Positions 8,179-16,251 of a stretch of DNA of 64,000 nt are shown here, piece by piece; within the stretch, counting starts at the first letter, position 1, and each line of letters opens with the position of its first letter. The stretch is from positions 16,143 through 80,142 of the forward strand of contig JBBQZQ010000017.1 in assembly GCA_038207565.1 (NCBI GenBank), read 5' to 3'. A program made the position numbers and the translations under genes. The notes under the pieces were generated by a model, which ran no database searches, was not told where the DNA came from, and saw nothing but the letters and a program-made list of their open reading frames with translations. This stretch comes from JALZAI01 sp038207565 (GTDB taxonomy: Bacteria; Actinomycetota; Actinomycetes; Mycobacteriales; Jatrophihabitantaceae).

Positions 8179-9210
8179 GTGAGCGACATCCCTGCCGACG
8201 ACCCGCGCGTGGCGGGCGAAGGCGCCGTGATCGTCGCGATGCCGGACGGTGCGGCCCGCCCGCACCGTCCGGCGCGCAGCAGGCGCCCGGGTGAGGAGGC
8301 CTCCGTGCACGCCCTCGGCGCGGCCGAGGAGAGCCGTTGTGAACCGCCGTCGACCCCACCGGCCCCGGCGAGAGCGCAGGTCGCGGCATGGGAGCAGAAG
8401 GCGGCCGACGCGCTGGCCCTCCTGCGGCGCCGCCTGAGCGGGGAATACGCCGTGGACGAGTACGGCTTCGACGCCGAGCTCACCGAGAACGTCGTGTTGC
8501 CCCTGCTGCGTCCGCTCTACCGGCACTGGTTCCGTGTCGAGGTCAACGGGGCCGAGCACATCCCCGCGAGCGGCGGTGCGTTGCTGGTGGCCAATCACGC
8601 TGGCGGCCTCTGGGCGCTCGACGCGGCGATGACCGCTACTGCGGTGCACGACGAGACCGATCGCTACCTACGGATGCTCGGTGCCGAACTGGTGTTCCGC
8701 ACCCCGGGTTTCGGGACGGTGGCCCGCCGTAGCGGCGCGACCCTGGCGTGCCACGAGGACGCCGAGCGCCTGCTGCGCGCCGGCGAGTTGGTCGGCGTGT
8801 GGCCCGAGGGCTTCGACGGGATCGGCAAGCCCTACCGCAATCGGTACCAGCTGCAACGCTTCGGCCGCGGCGGATTCGCGCGGGCGGCGATCAGCGCGGG
8901 CGTCCCGATCATCCCGGTGTCCATCGTGGGCTCGGAGGAGATCCATCCGGTGCTGGGCAACGTCAAGGCCCTGGCCCGCGTGTTGAACCTGCCCTACTTC
9001 CCGCTGACGCCGACGTTCCCGTGGCTGGGCCCGCTCGGGCTCGTCCCGTTGCCCTCCAAGTGGCACCTCGAATTCGGCACGCCGGTGCTGCCCCACGGCC
9101 AGAATGCCGACGACAAGGTGGCCGTGTTCGAGCTCAGTGACCGCGTGCGGGAAACAATCCAGACCACGCTCTACCGGCTGCTGGTGCAGCGTCGCTCCGT
9201 CTGGCACTGA
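8179..9210 (+). CDS. Lysophospholipid acyltransferase family protein (PlsC-like)
   Basis: 343-aa acyltransferase of the kind found beside galE2 in mycobacteria (Rv0502). Motif I appears as VANHAGGLWALD, in which the Asp is farther from the His than in the standard NHxxxxD. The substrate-binding block is GVWPEGFDGIGKPY, and VPIIPVSIVGSEE follows. A lipid or glycolipid substrate is inferred. I chose GTG 8179 (VSDIPADDP), after the epimerase stop; ATG 8149 in the same frame would overlap that gene by 17 nt. Its last 77 nt overlap the convergent HAD gene. Confidence 0.83.
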   Translation: MSDIPADDPRVAGEGAVIVAMPDGAARPHRPARSRRPGEEASVHALGAAEESRCEPPSTPPAPARAQVAAWEQKAADALALLRRRLSGEYAVDEYGFDAELTENVVLPLLRPLYRHWFRVEVNGAEHIPASGGALLVANHAGGLWALDAAMTATAVHDETDRYLRMLGAELVFRTPGFGTVARRSGATLACHEDAERLLRAGELVGVWPEGFDGIGKPYRNRYQLQRFGRGGFARAAISAGVPIIPVSIVGSEEIHPVLGNVKALARVLNLPYFPLTPTFPWLGPLGLVPLPSKWHLEFGTPVLPHGQNADDKVAVFELSDRVRETIQTTLYRLLVQRRSVWH

Positions 9211-10135
9211 AGCGCACCCACCGCGGCGGATTAACCCATCGGGACCGGCGCGCCAGCAGCGCGGCCAGCGCAGCCTCCTCCGCAGCCCGTTGCTGCGCGG
9301 CCACCCGCCGGGCCCGCTGCACCACGACCCCTGCCACCGTCGCGCCCACCGCGCCGAGACCGACCGCGGTGGGGACGCCGATGATCGCCGCCCTACGGCC
9401 GGTGCGGAAATCGCGGATCTGCCAGTTGCGCCGCTTGGCCTCCGCGCGCAACGCCGAGTCGGGATTGATCGCCACAGCGCGCCCCACCGCCGACAACAGC
9501 GGCATGTCGTTGATCGAGTCGGAGTAGGCGGTGCAGCGCGAGAGGTCCAGGCCTTCGCGCTGCGCCAGCTCCAGGACCGCGCGCGCCTTGGCCTCGCCGT
9601 GCAGTACCTCGCCCACCAGCCGTCCCGTGTAAAACCCTGCCTCGGATTCGGCAATCGTGCCGAGTGCGCCGGTGAGCTCGAGGCGCTGCGCGATGATCGT
9701 CGCGAGCTCGACGGGAGTCGCCGTGACCAGCCAGACACGCTGTCCGGCGTCCAGATGGGCACGGGCGAACGCGTACGTGCCCGGCCAGATCCGGTCCGAC
9801 ATCTCCTCGTCGTAGATTTGTTCGCCCAGCGAGACGATGTCGTCGACCTTCTTGCCGGCGACGAAGGCGAGGGCCGATTCACGGGTGGTCGTCAGGTCGC
9901 CGTGCGTCTCGCCGCGCACCCGCATGCGTAGCTGCTTGACCGAGAAGTTCGCCAGATCGCGCCAGGAGAAGAAGTCGCGCGCAGCCAGACCCTTCGCGAA
10001 GTGAAAGATCGACGCCCCCATCATCATCGTGTTGTCGACGTCGAAGAAGGCGGCGGCGTCCAGAGGTTCCGCACCGGCGGGGGGGTGCTGCAAACCCTCC
10101 CGCCGCAGGTCACCGGGCGGCTGCGCTCGCGTCAT
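9134..10135 (-). CDS. HAD-IB family hydrolase (SerB1-like)
   Basis: HAD phosphatase of 333 aa. Motif I is FFDVDNTMMMGASIF with the nucleophilic Asp, motif II VTATP, a Lys in GEAKARAVLEL and motif IV AYSDSINDMPLL. The C-terminal part has a hydrophobic stretch (about 250-275, IIGVPTAVGLGAVGATVAGV), suggesting a membrane anchor. Family members act on phosphoserine or phospholipid headgroups; substrate unproven. It is syntenic with serB1 (Rv0505c). The 3' end overlaps the convergent acyltransferase gene by 77 nt. Confidence 0.88.
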   Translation of the reverse strand: MTRAQPPGDLRREGLQHPPAGAEPLDAAAFFDVDNTMMMGASIFHFAKGLAARDFFSWRDLANFSVKQLRMRVRGETHGDLTTTRESALAFVAGKKVDDIVSLGEQIYDEEMSDRIWPGTYAFARAHLDAGQRVWLVTATPVELATIIAQRLELTGALGTIAESEAGFYTGRLVGEVLHGEAKARAVLELAQREGLDLSRCTAYSDSINDMPLLSAVGRAVAINPDSALRAEAKRRNWQIRDFRTGRRAAIIGVPTAVGLGAVGATVAGVVVQRARRVAAQQRAAEEAALAALLARRSRWVNPPRWVRFSARRSDAAPAAGRAWSGLFPARGH

Positions 10136-10208
10136 CGGCGTCAGGGTATCGAGCTGTCAGGGCAGGGAGCAGTGCAGGCGACGCCTCACCATGGCGGCGG
10201 CGGGTGGG

Positions 10209-11567
10209 TCACGGCCCGTCGGAGCCGTCGCAGGACCCGCCGGACCCCACCTCGGTCGAGCAGGTCGACAACGGCGGGTCCGCACTGGTGGAATCGCCGG
10301 GCAGGGTCGGCTCGCCCGACAGTGTCGGATCGGTCGGGAGCGGGCTCGATACGGGCACGGAGACAACCGGCAGTGACGGAATCGGCACCGACGGGAGTGG
10401 GACCGGCTCCTGCGACACCGACGCCGACGCGGTCGGGCTCGGCCCAGATTGCGATCCGTCACCTGGCTGCGCCCCACCGTCTGACGGCGTCGCGCCGTCC
10501 GAGGGGGTGGCGCCGGTCGACTCCACGGGGACAATGGGCGCGACGCTGCCCGACCCCGACAGGCTGACTCCCGATACCGTCCCGCTCGGGGTGCCCGACG
10601 TCGACCCGGCGCCCGACGATCCGAGCCCGGAGGTCGAGGGTGACGCGGTGTTCGAGGCGGATGTGGTTGTCGTGGGCGCCGCAGCGCAATTGGTGCACGG
10701 CACCGGACCCAGGCGGTCGGTAGCAGCACCGGCCAGGCAGGCGCAGTCGCCCAGGGCGGCGAGCGCCTCCGCCCGCTTCGCGGCGTCCTCGAGCAGCGCC
10801 AGTGAGGCCGCTGCGTTGTTTCGCACTGAACTGGCCGGAATGCGGTCGACAACGGCTGCCAGCTTGTCGTGCGGGACGGGATACCAGGCGATGACCGCCT
10901 GCAGCACGTCCCCGGACTGGTCCTGCTCGGCCTGCCTGCCTAGGGTCTGCATGCCCTTGTAGATGTCGCCATCGGCGGAACGGAGCGTCGAGCCGATCAG
11001 GGAGGCGGTATGGCTGTCGATGCCGCCGCTATCGGCCTGCACGCCGGCCCCCGTTGCGCCGGACTTCGGGATGAGGTGGCTCACCTCGTCGTAGCGGGTC
11101 GCGGCGTAGGACAGCAGCAGCTTGCCCTTCTCGGCGCCGCCGCCGGTCACCGCTTCGTGGAAGTTCTCGCTCACCCGCTTGAGCCCGTAGAGGGCGTCGC
11201 CGGGCAATGCCCGCTGGCTGATCCAGAAGGCGCCGCCGAGCAGGAGCGCCAACACCACGACGCTGGCGGTGAGGATGGCGAGCGGACGGCGCAACTGGAA
11301 GCGGGGGAGGTGCGTGAGGAGACGGCGGCCCCTCCCGGCTGCCAGCGCAGGCTCGGCTTCGCTCGGTTGCGACGGATCGGTGACGATGTTGGGCGCGACG
11401 GCCACGAGCTGTGCGCGCAGCTCCGAGCGGAACTGCGCGCGCATGGGCGGCGCCGCGTCGAGGGTCGCCAGCGCGCCCACCAGTTCGCGGATCCTGGGGT
11501 CGCGCGATTGCATCGGATCGCGCGAGCTGCGCCTGATGTTCACGAGGGGTACCCGGTGCGCGGCCAT
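10209..11567 (-). CDS. DUF5667 membrane protein, probable RsbN-type anti-sigma factor
   Basis: Single-pass membrane protein of 452 aa, one gene after the ECF sigma gene. The cytoplasmic N-terminal segment (about 1-80) contains IRELVGALATLDAAPPMRAQ, then the transmembrane helix LAILTASVVVLALLLGGAFW. A DUF5667 domain follows (PGDALYGLKRVSENFHEAV onwards) and then a long Ser/Thr/Pro/Gly-rich extracytoplasmic tail with Cys pairs. In Streptomyces the membrane anti-sigma RsbN is encoded directly after bldN, and this order is the same. Start ATG at 11567 is preceded by a GGGGAGAGGGG purine run; a GTG at 11591 would place that run inside the coding region. The anti-sigma role is inference from position and topology. 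Confidence 0.8.
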   Translation of the reverse strand: MAAHRVPLVNIRRSSRDPMQSRDPRIRELVGALATLDAAPPMRAQFRSELRAQLVAVAPNIVTDPSQPSEAEPALAAGRGRRLLTHLPRFQLRRPLAILTASVVVLALLLGGAFWISQRALPGDALYGLKRVSENFHEAVTGGGAEKGKLLLSYAATRYDEVSHLIPKSGATGAGVQADSGGIDSHTASLIGSTLRSADGDIYKGMQTLGRQAEQDQSGDVLQAVIAWYPVPHDKLAAVVDRIPASSVRNNAAASLALLEDAAKRAEALAALGDCACLAGAATDRLGPVPCTNCAAAPTTTTSASNTASPSTSGLGSSGAGSTSGTPSGTVSGVSLSGSGSVAPIVPVESTGATPSDGATPSDGGAQPGDGSQSGPSPTASASVSQEPVPLPSVPIPSLPVVSVPVSSPLPTDPTLSGEPTLPGDSTSADPPLSTCSTEVGSGGSCDGSDGP

Positions 11568-11748
11568 GATCGACGCCACCCCTCTCCCCACAACGATTGA
11601 CCCGGATGGTGCGACGTTGAACCCAGGTCTGCGAACGAGCGGATCGGGACCGACGACGCGTCCACCAAAGTCAACGAGCTTGGGCCCCCGGGGATACTGA
11701 CGCCCGCAGCCTCGATCGTGAGCGAGTTCGTCAGCACGGCTGTGGTCA

Positions 11749-12603
11749 TCAGAGGCTTCCGTCGATCAGATCTGCGAGTTTGCGAATCGCTCGGTGCTGC
11801 AGCGCCTTCACCGCACCGTCGTTCTTGCCCATCGCCGCGGCGGTCTCGCTCACCGAGAAACCCTGGATGAAGCGCAGCAGCACGCATTCACGCTGTTCGT
11901 CGCCGAGCTGGTCCACTGCGGTCATCAGGTGCTCGGCGGTGAGCGACTGCAACACCGTCGCCTCGGTGCTGGGGGCGTGGTCGCGCCCCTCGATGGCGTC
12001 GGCGGTCGGGAACTCGAGGCGGTGCCGAGCCGACTTCACGTGATCGAGGACGATGTTGCGAGCGATGGTGACGAACCAGGCGCTGATGTCGCGCCCCTGG
12101 TAGCTGATCGTCGCGATGCGTCTGAGCGCGCGCAGGAACGTCTCACTGGTGTAGTCCTCAGCGAGCGCGCGATCGTTCACCCGGTAATAGACGAAGCGGT
12201 ACACCGTGTCGACATAGCGGTCGTAGAGCAGCCCGAAGGCCTCGCCGTCGCCCGATTGGGCCCGGCGCACGAGCTCCCAGCTCTCGGCATGCTCGCCGTC
12301 CATCGGCTGGGCGCCGTCCATCGGCTGGGCGCCGTCCAGCGGTTGCGCGCCGGCCGTCGAGTCGGCGCTCCGAGACACCGATGCAGGACGCGCCAGCGCC
12401 CGGATACCGGGGCTCGGCCGACGGCGGGACCCGGACGCCTCGACGGAATTGACCACCTGAGCGCCGGCCAGCGCAGCTGGGGTCGCCAGGCGGGACGCCG
12501 CGCCGGCGAGACTGTCGAGTTCGGCCCGGACCAGGCGCGCCAGCGCGCGCACACCGCAGGCAGGTCCGGGGAACCCGGAGCCAGGCTCGGCGACGCTCGG
12601 CAT
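11749..12603 (-). CDS. ECF sigma factor with long N-terminal extension (BldN-like)
   Basis: Sigma-70 family ECF factor, 284 aa. Region 2 (about 108-175) includes FGLLYDRYVDTVYRFVYYRV and FLRALRRI; region 4 (about 215-280) includes ECVLLRFIQGFSVSETAAAM and VKALQHRAIRKL. About 106 residues precede region 2, including VRALARLVRAEL and a three-unit G-A-Q-P-M/L-D repeat. Streptomyces BldN also has an N-terminal pro-sequence and lies in the same hem/rex neighbourhood, so this is probably its ortholog. ATG 12603 has an AAAGGA ribosome site. The membrane partner gene lies 181 nt downstream. Confidence 0.88.
   Translation of the reverse strand: MPSVAEPGSGFPGPACGVRALARLVRAELDSLAGAASRLATPAALAGAQVVNSVEASGSRRRPSPGIRALARPASVSRSADSTAGAQPLDGAQPMDGAQPMDGEHAESWELVRRAQSGDGEAFGLLYDRYVDTVYRFVYYRVNDRALAEDYTSETFLRALRRIATISYQGRDISAWFVTIARNIVLDHVKSARHRLEFPTADAIEGRDHAPSTEATVLQSLTAEHLMTAVDQLGDEQRECVLLRFIQGFSVSETAAAMGKNDGAVKALQHRAIRKLADLIDGSL
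12295..12348 (-). repeat. 18-bp tandem repeat, 3 units, in sigma gene
   Basis: Three 18-bp units; on the plus strand units 1 and 2 are identical (GCCGTCCATCGGCTGGGC) and unit 3 differs at a few bases. They encode hexapeptide repeats (GAQPMD) in the N-terminal extension of the sigma factor. Confidence 0.85.
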
Positions 12604-12777
12604 GGCGTCCTTTCGGCGGGGGCGCAACGGGCAGTCGCCCGGAAAGCTGCGCTAACGCTACCCGCCGTCCCGCTTCGCCGTAACATGAGTGAGGGAACCG
12701 ATCGAGAACGATCCGACCGAAATGCTGGGCAGGATGTACAGGATTTTCGGGATGTGCGGTAGGCGCAGATCAGGTCA

Positions 12778-13098
12778 ATGACCACATCGTCGCGGAGGAA
12801 TGTGAAGGGCTACCGAGGATTCGCGCCGCGCGGCGACCGGGATGCGGCCCGGCACACGGTCACCCTGATCAGCCGCGCCGACTGTCATCTGTGCCAGGAC
12901 GCCGAGCAGCTACTGCGCCCGCTCGCCACCGAACTCGGCTTCGACTACGGCGAACTGGACGTCGATGCCGACCCCGCTCGGCGAGACGAGTACTCCGACC
13001 GGGTTCCCGTCATTCTGATCGACGGGCGTGAGCACGGGTACTTGCGCGTGGAGGAACCGCGCTTTCGCAAGGCCATCGCCAAGCCCGTTCGGCGCTGA
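12778..13098 (+). CDS. Glutaredoxin-family protein
   Basis: Small thioredoxin-fold protein of 106 aa with the redox motif DCHLCQDA (Cys pair at about residues 40 and 43) and the cis-Pro region RVPVILIDG. It ends with the basic segment RFRKAIAKPVRR. It corresponds to Rv0508, just before the haem genes in mycobacteria, and may supply reducing power or handle Fe-S intermediates; function unproven. ATG at 12778 is used; a GGAGG at about 12795 is followed too closely by an in-frame GTG to decide the start. Confidence 0.82.
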   Translation: MTTSSRRNVKGYRGFAPRGDRDAARHTVTLISRADCHLCQDAEQLLRPLATELGFDYGELDVDADPARRDEYSDRVPVILIDGREHGYLRVEEPRFRKAIAKPVRR

Positions 13099-13298
13099 AC
13101 GGGGCCATAGCACGGCAGTTGCGATTTGGGAAAGATTCACGAGCCGCGTAACGTTGGCCCAGGAAGCAGCGTTCCTACCACACGGCTCCGGCGATCCAGA
13201 GATCCGGCTCGCGAGCGGTGTGCAGCCCGCTGGATCCGTACTACAGGCGGCGTCCGCCACAGCTGATCATCCCGACCGCTTTTCCGACAGAGGTGTCG

Positions 13299-14021
13299 AT
13301 GTCCGCCGAGCGCAACGCGTCCCGCGTGACCGGCGTACCCGTATCCGCCCGCCACGATCGCGGGGGGGAGTCCCACGTCCCCGACGCCACCGTCGCGCGA
13401 CTGGCCACCTACCTGCGCGTGCTCGGTTCGCTCGGTGAACGCGCGGTCACCACTGTTTCCTCGGAGGAACTGGCCGACGCGGCCGGGGTGAACTCGGCCA
13501 AGCTGCGCAAGGACCTCTCCTACCTCGGCTCGTACGGCATCCGCGGCGTCGGGTATCACGTGACGACGTTGACCGAGGAGATCGCCCGCAATCTCGGCGT
13601 CACAGTGCACCGCTGCGTCGCGCTGATCGGCGTCGGCAATCTCGGTCAGGCGCTCGCCGGTTACGCCGGTTTCGCCTCTCGCGGCTTCCGTATCGCCGCC
13701 CTCGTCGACGCCGACCCGGCCCGGATCGGCACCACGATCCGCGGCCTGGTCGTTCGTGACATCGCCGATCTCGCGGTGATCGTCGCCGAACAGCGGATTT
13801 CGATCGCCGTGCTGGCCACCCCGGCAGCGGTGGCACAGAAGGTGGCCGACAGCCTGGTCGCCGCCGGGGTCAGCAGCATCCTGAACTTCGCTCCGGTCGT
13901 GCTGAACGTCCCCAGGAACGTGCACCTGCGCAAAGTCGATCTGGCAGCTGAACTTCAGATCCTGTCCTTCCACGAGACGCGCAAAGCCGCAGCCCTCCTG
14001 CCGGGGGTGGCGCAAGCATGA
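13299..14021 (+). CDS. rex: Redox-sensing transcriptional repressor Rex
   Basis: Dimeric repressor that releases DNA when NADH is high. The N-terminal winged helix (about 20-90) contains SSEELADAAGVNSAKLRKDL and YLGSYGIRGVGY, the canonical Rex recognition segment. The Rossmann NADH domain follows with ALIGVGNLGQALAGY, and the domain-swap helix lies near the C terminus (LSFHETRKAA). ATG 13299 has GAGG 6-8 nt upstream. The stop overlaps hemA (ATGA), so Rex and haem synthesis are translationally coupled, as in Streptomyces. The 200-bp upstream gap has only an imperfect Rex-like half site (TTCACGA near 13136). Confidence 0.95.
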   Translation: MSAERNASRVTGVPVSARHDRGGESHVPDATVARLATYLRVLGSLGERAVTTVSSEELADAAGVNSAKLRKDLSYLGSYGIRGVGYHVTTLTEEIARNLGVTVHRCVALIGVGNLGQALAGYAGFASRGFRIAALVDADPARIGTTIRGLVVRDIADLAVIVAEQRISIAVLATPAAVAQKVADSLVAAGVSSILNFAPVVLNVPRNVHLRKVDLAAELQILSFHETRKAAALLPGVAQA

Positions 14022-15310
14022 GCATCCTGGTCGTGGGCCTGTCCCACCAGACCGCGCCGGTTGCGCTGCTCGAACGCGCCGTCGTGCCGGTCGACGAGCT
14101 GAGCAAGACGCTGGACGAGCTGCACCGCTCCGACTGCATCAGCGAGGTGCTGCTGCTGTCCACCTGCAACCGAGTCGAGGTATACGCCGACGTCGTGCGC
14201 TTCCACCCTGCGGTGGCCGAGGTGACGACGGTGCTCGCGCGCCATGCCGGCTTGCCGGTGCCCGATCTCGCGGATCACCTCTACGTCCACTTCGCCGAGG
14301 CCGCCGTCGAGCACATGTTCTCCGTCGCCTCGGGCCTTGATTCGATGGTGATCGGCGAGTCGCAGATCCTGGGCCAGCTGCGCGCTGCCTACGCGCTCGG
14401 AACCGAGATCGGCTCCGTCGGCACCGTGTTGCACGACGTTACCCAGAGCGCGTTGCGCGTCGGCAAACGGGTGCACAGCGACACCGGGATCGACCGGGCC
14501 GGCGCCTCGATGGTGTCCGTCGCCCTCGATCGTGCTGCCGAGGTGCTTGGGCCGTTACCCGGCAAACGCGCACTGATCGTCGGGGCTGGGTCCATGGGTG
14601 CTCTCGCCGGTGCGAGCCTGCGCCGTCGGGGGGTCACTGACATCACCGTCGCCAACCGCACGCTCGACCGGGCACAGCGGGTTGCCGGGACGCTCAGCGC
14701 TCGCGCTCTGCCCCTCGACGAGGTGCCCGCCGCGATCACCGACGCCGATCTGCTCATCTCCTCCACCGGATCGACCGGTCTGGTGATCGAGGTCGATGCG
14801 GTCGGTCCCCGCGGCGGGCGTCCCCTGGCCGTGCTCGACATCGCCCTGCCGCGCGATGTCGACCCGGCTGTCGGCGGCCTCGACGATGTCGTCTACGTCG
14901 GCATCGACGCGTTGCGCGAGCGCGGCGCAGTGGTGAGCGACGAGGACGTCCGCGCCGCGACGGCGATCGTCGCCGCCGAGCTCGGCCTGCACCTCGCGCA
15001 GCAGCAGCAGCTGGCCGTCGCGCCCACGGTCACCGCGCTGCGCGCACGGGCCGAGCAGGTCGTGGAATCCGAGCTCGCGCGGCTGTTCGGACGGCTTCCG
15101 AGCATCGACGATCAGACCCGGCGCGAGGTGAGTGACGCGGTGCGCCGGGCAGTGGAGAAGCTGATGCACGCCCCGACCGTCCGAGTAAAGGAGCTCGCAG
15201 CCACGCCCGGCGGCGACCAGTACGCCACTGCCCTGCGAGAGCTGTTCGACCTCGATCCGGCGACCGTCGAGTCCGTGGCGGCCGTCCGGCAGAATCCGGG
15301 GCCGCAATGA
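14018..15310 (+). CDS. hemA: Glutamyl-tRNA reductase
   Basis: First step of C5 haem synthesis: glutamyl-tRNA(Glu) to glutamate-1-semialdehyde with NADPH. The N-terminal catalytic domain has VGLSHQTAPVALLERA and the nucleophilic Cys in LLSTCNRVEVYA. Then come SGLDSMVIGESQILGQLRAA, the NADPH loop VGAGSMGALAGASL, and a C-terminal helical dimerisation domain. 430 aa is normal. It overlaps rex and hemC by ATGA, forming a rex-hemA-hemC-hemD run. Confidence 0.97.
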   Translation: MSILVVGLSHQTAPVALLERAVVPVDELSKTLDELHRSDCISEVLLLSTCNRVEVYADVVRFHPAVAEVTTVLARHAGLPVPDLADHLYVHFAEAAVEHMFSVASGLDSMVIGESQILGQLRAAYALGTEIGSVGTVLHDVTQSALRVGKRVHSDTGIDRAGASMVSVALDRAAEVLGPLPGKRALIVGAGSMGALAGASLRRRGVTDITVANRTLDRAQRVAGTLSARALPLDEVPAAITDADLLISSTGSTGLVIEVDAVGPRGGRPLAVLDIALPRDVDPAVGGLDDVVYVGIDALRERGAVVSDEDVRAATAIVAAELGLHLAQQQQLAVAPTVTALRARAEQVVESELARLFGRLPSIDDQTRREVSDAVRRAVEKLMHAPTVRVKELAATPGGDQYATALRELFDLDPATVESVAAVRQNPGPQ

Positions 15311-16251
15311 CCGCCACCCGCACCCTCCGGGTCGGCACCCGCGCCAGCGCGCTGGCACGCGTCCAGACCGGATGGGTCACGGCGTCGCTCGACACCGCCG
15401 TCGAGATCGTCCCCATCTCGACCGAGGGGGACCGGTCGGCCGCCCCGCTCGCGCAGATCGGCGGGACGGGCGTGTTCGTGTCCGCCCTGCGTGCCGCTTT
15501 GCTGAGCGGGCACATCGATGTCGCCGTGCATTCCTACAAAGACCTGCCGACCGCGCCCGAGGGTCGGATCGCGATCGCCGCCGTCCCGGTGCGCGAGGAT
15601 CCGCGCGATGCGCTGGTGGCCCGCGACGGGCTCACGCTCGGCGAGCTGCCCAGCGGGTCGACGGTGGGCACCGGCTCGCCGCGCCGCGCCGCGCAGCTGC
15701 GCGCGCTCGGGCTCGGGCTCGATGTGGTCGCGATCAGGGGCAACGTCGACACCCGGCTCGGACGGGTGCACTCCGGCGACCTGGACGCGGTGGTGCTGGC
15801 CTACTCAGGCCTGCGCCGGCTCGGTCGCGCGGGCGAGGTCAGCGAGGTACTGGACCCGATTCAGATGCTGCCGGCACCGGCTCAGGGCGCGCTGGCCGTC
15901 GAGTGCCGCGCCGACGACGAGTCAGCGCTGGCGATCCTGGGCGCGCTGGATCATCCGGACACGCGCGCAGCAGTCGCTGCCGAACGTGCCCTGCTCGCGG
16001 CGCTCGAAGCGGGCTGCTCGGCGCCGGTCGGCGCCCTGGCCGAGATCGTCGACGGTGAGCTGGGTTCCAGCACCGACGGCGACGACGGCACCGAAGTGTT
16101 CCTTCGCGGTTCGGTGACCGCGCTCGACGGCAGTGACGCCGTCAGGCTCTCGGTCACCGGCGTGACAACCGATGCCGACGGGGTGGGTCGGCGGCTTGCC
16201 GCCGAACTGCTCGCCGACGGTGCAGATCAATTGATGGGGAGTTCCACATGA
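15307..16251 (+). CDS. hemC: Porphobilinogen deaminase (hydroxymethylbilane synthase)
   Basis: Joins four porphobilinogens into hydroxymethylbilane. The N terminus is LRVGTRASALARVQTGWV. The catalytic Asp is in HSYKDLPTA, Arg residues in GTGSPRRAAQL and IRGNVDTRLGR, and the dipyrromethane-cofactor Cys in LEAGCSAPVG (about residue 238). 314 aa matches the family. It is coupled to hemA and hemD by 4-nt overlaps. Confidence 0.97.
   Translation: MTATRTLRVGTRASALARVQTGWVTASLDTAVEIVPISTEGDRSAAPLAQIGGTGVFVSALRAALLSGHIDVAVHSYKDLPTAPEGRIAIAAVPVREDPRDALVARDGLTLGELPSGSTVGTGSPRRAAQLRALGLGLDVVAIRGNVDTRLGRVHSGDLDAVVLAYSGLRRLGRAGEVSEVLDPIQMLPAPAQGALAVECRADDESALAILGALDHPDTRAAVAAERALLAALEAGCSAPVGALAEIVDGELGSSTDGDDGTEVFLRGSVTALDGSDAVRLSVTGVTTDADGVGRRLAAELLADGADQLMGSST

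Noticed and set aside
13124..13142. Possible Rex operator upstream of rex
   Set aside because: Only one arm (TTCACGA) resembles the site. The other (TTGGGAA/TTTGGGA) mismatches and the spacing is off by one, so it does not meet a palindrome standard.
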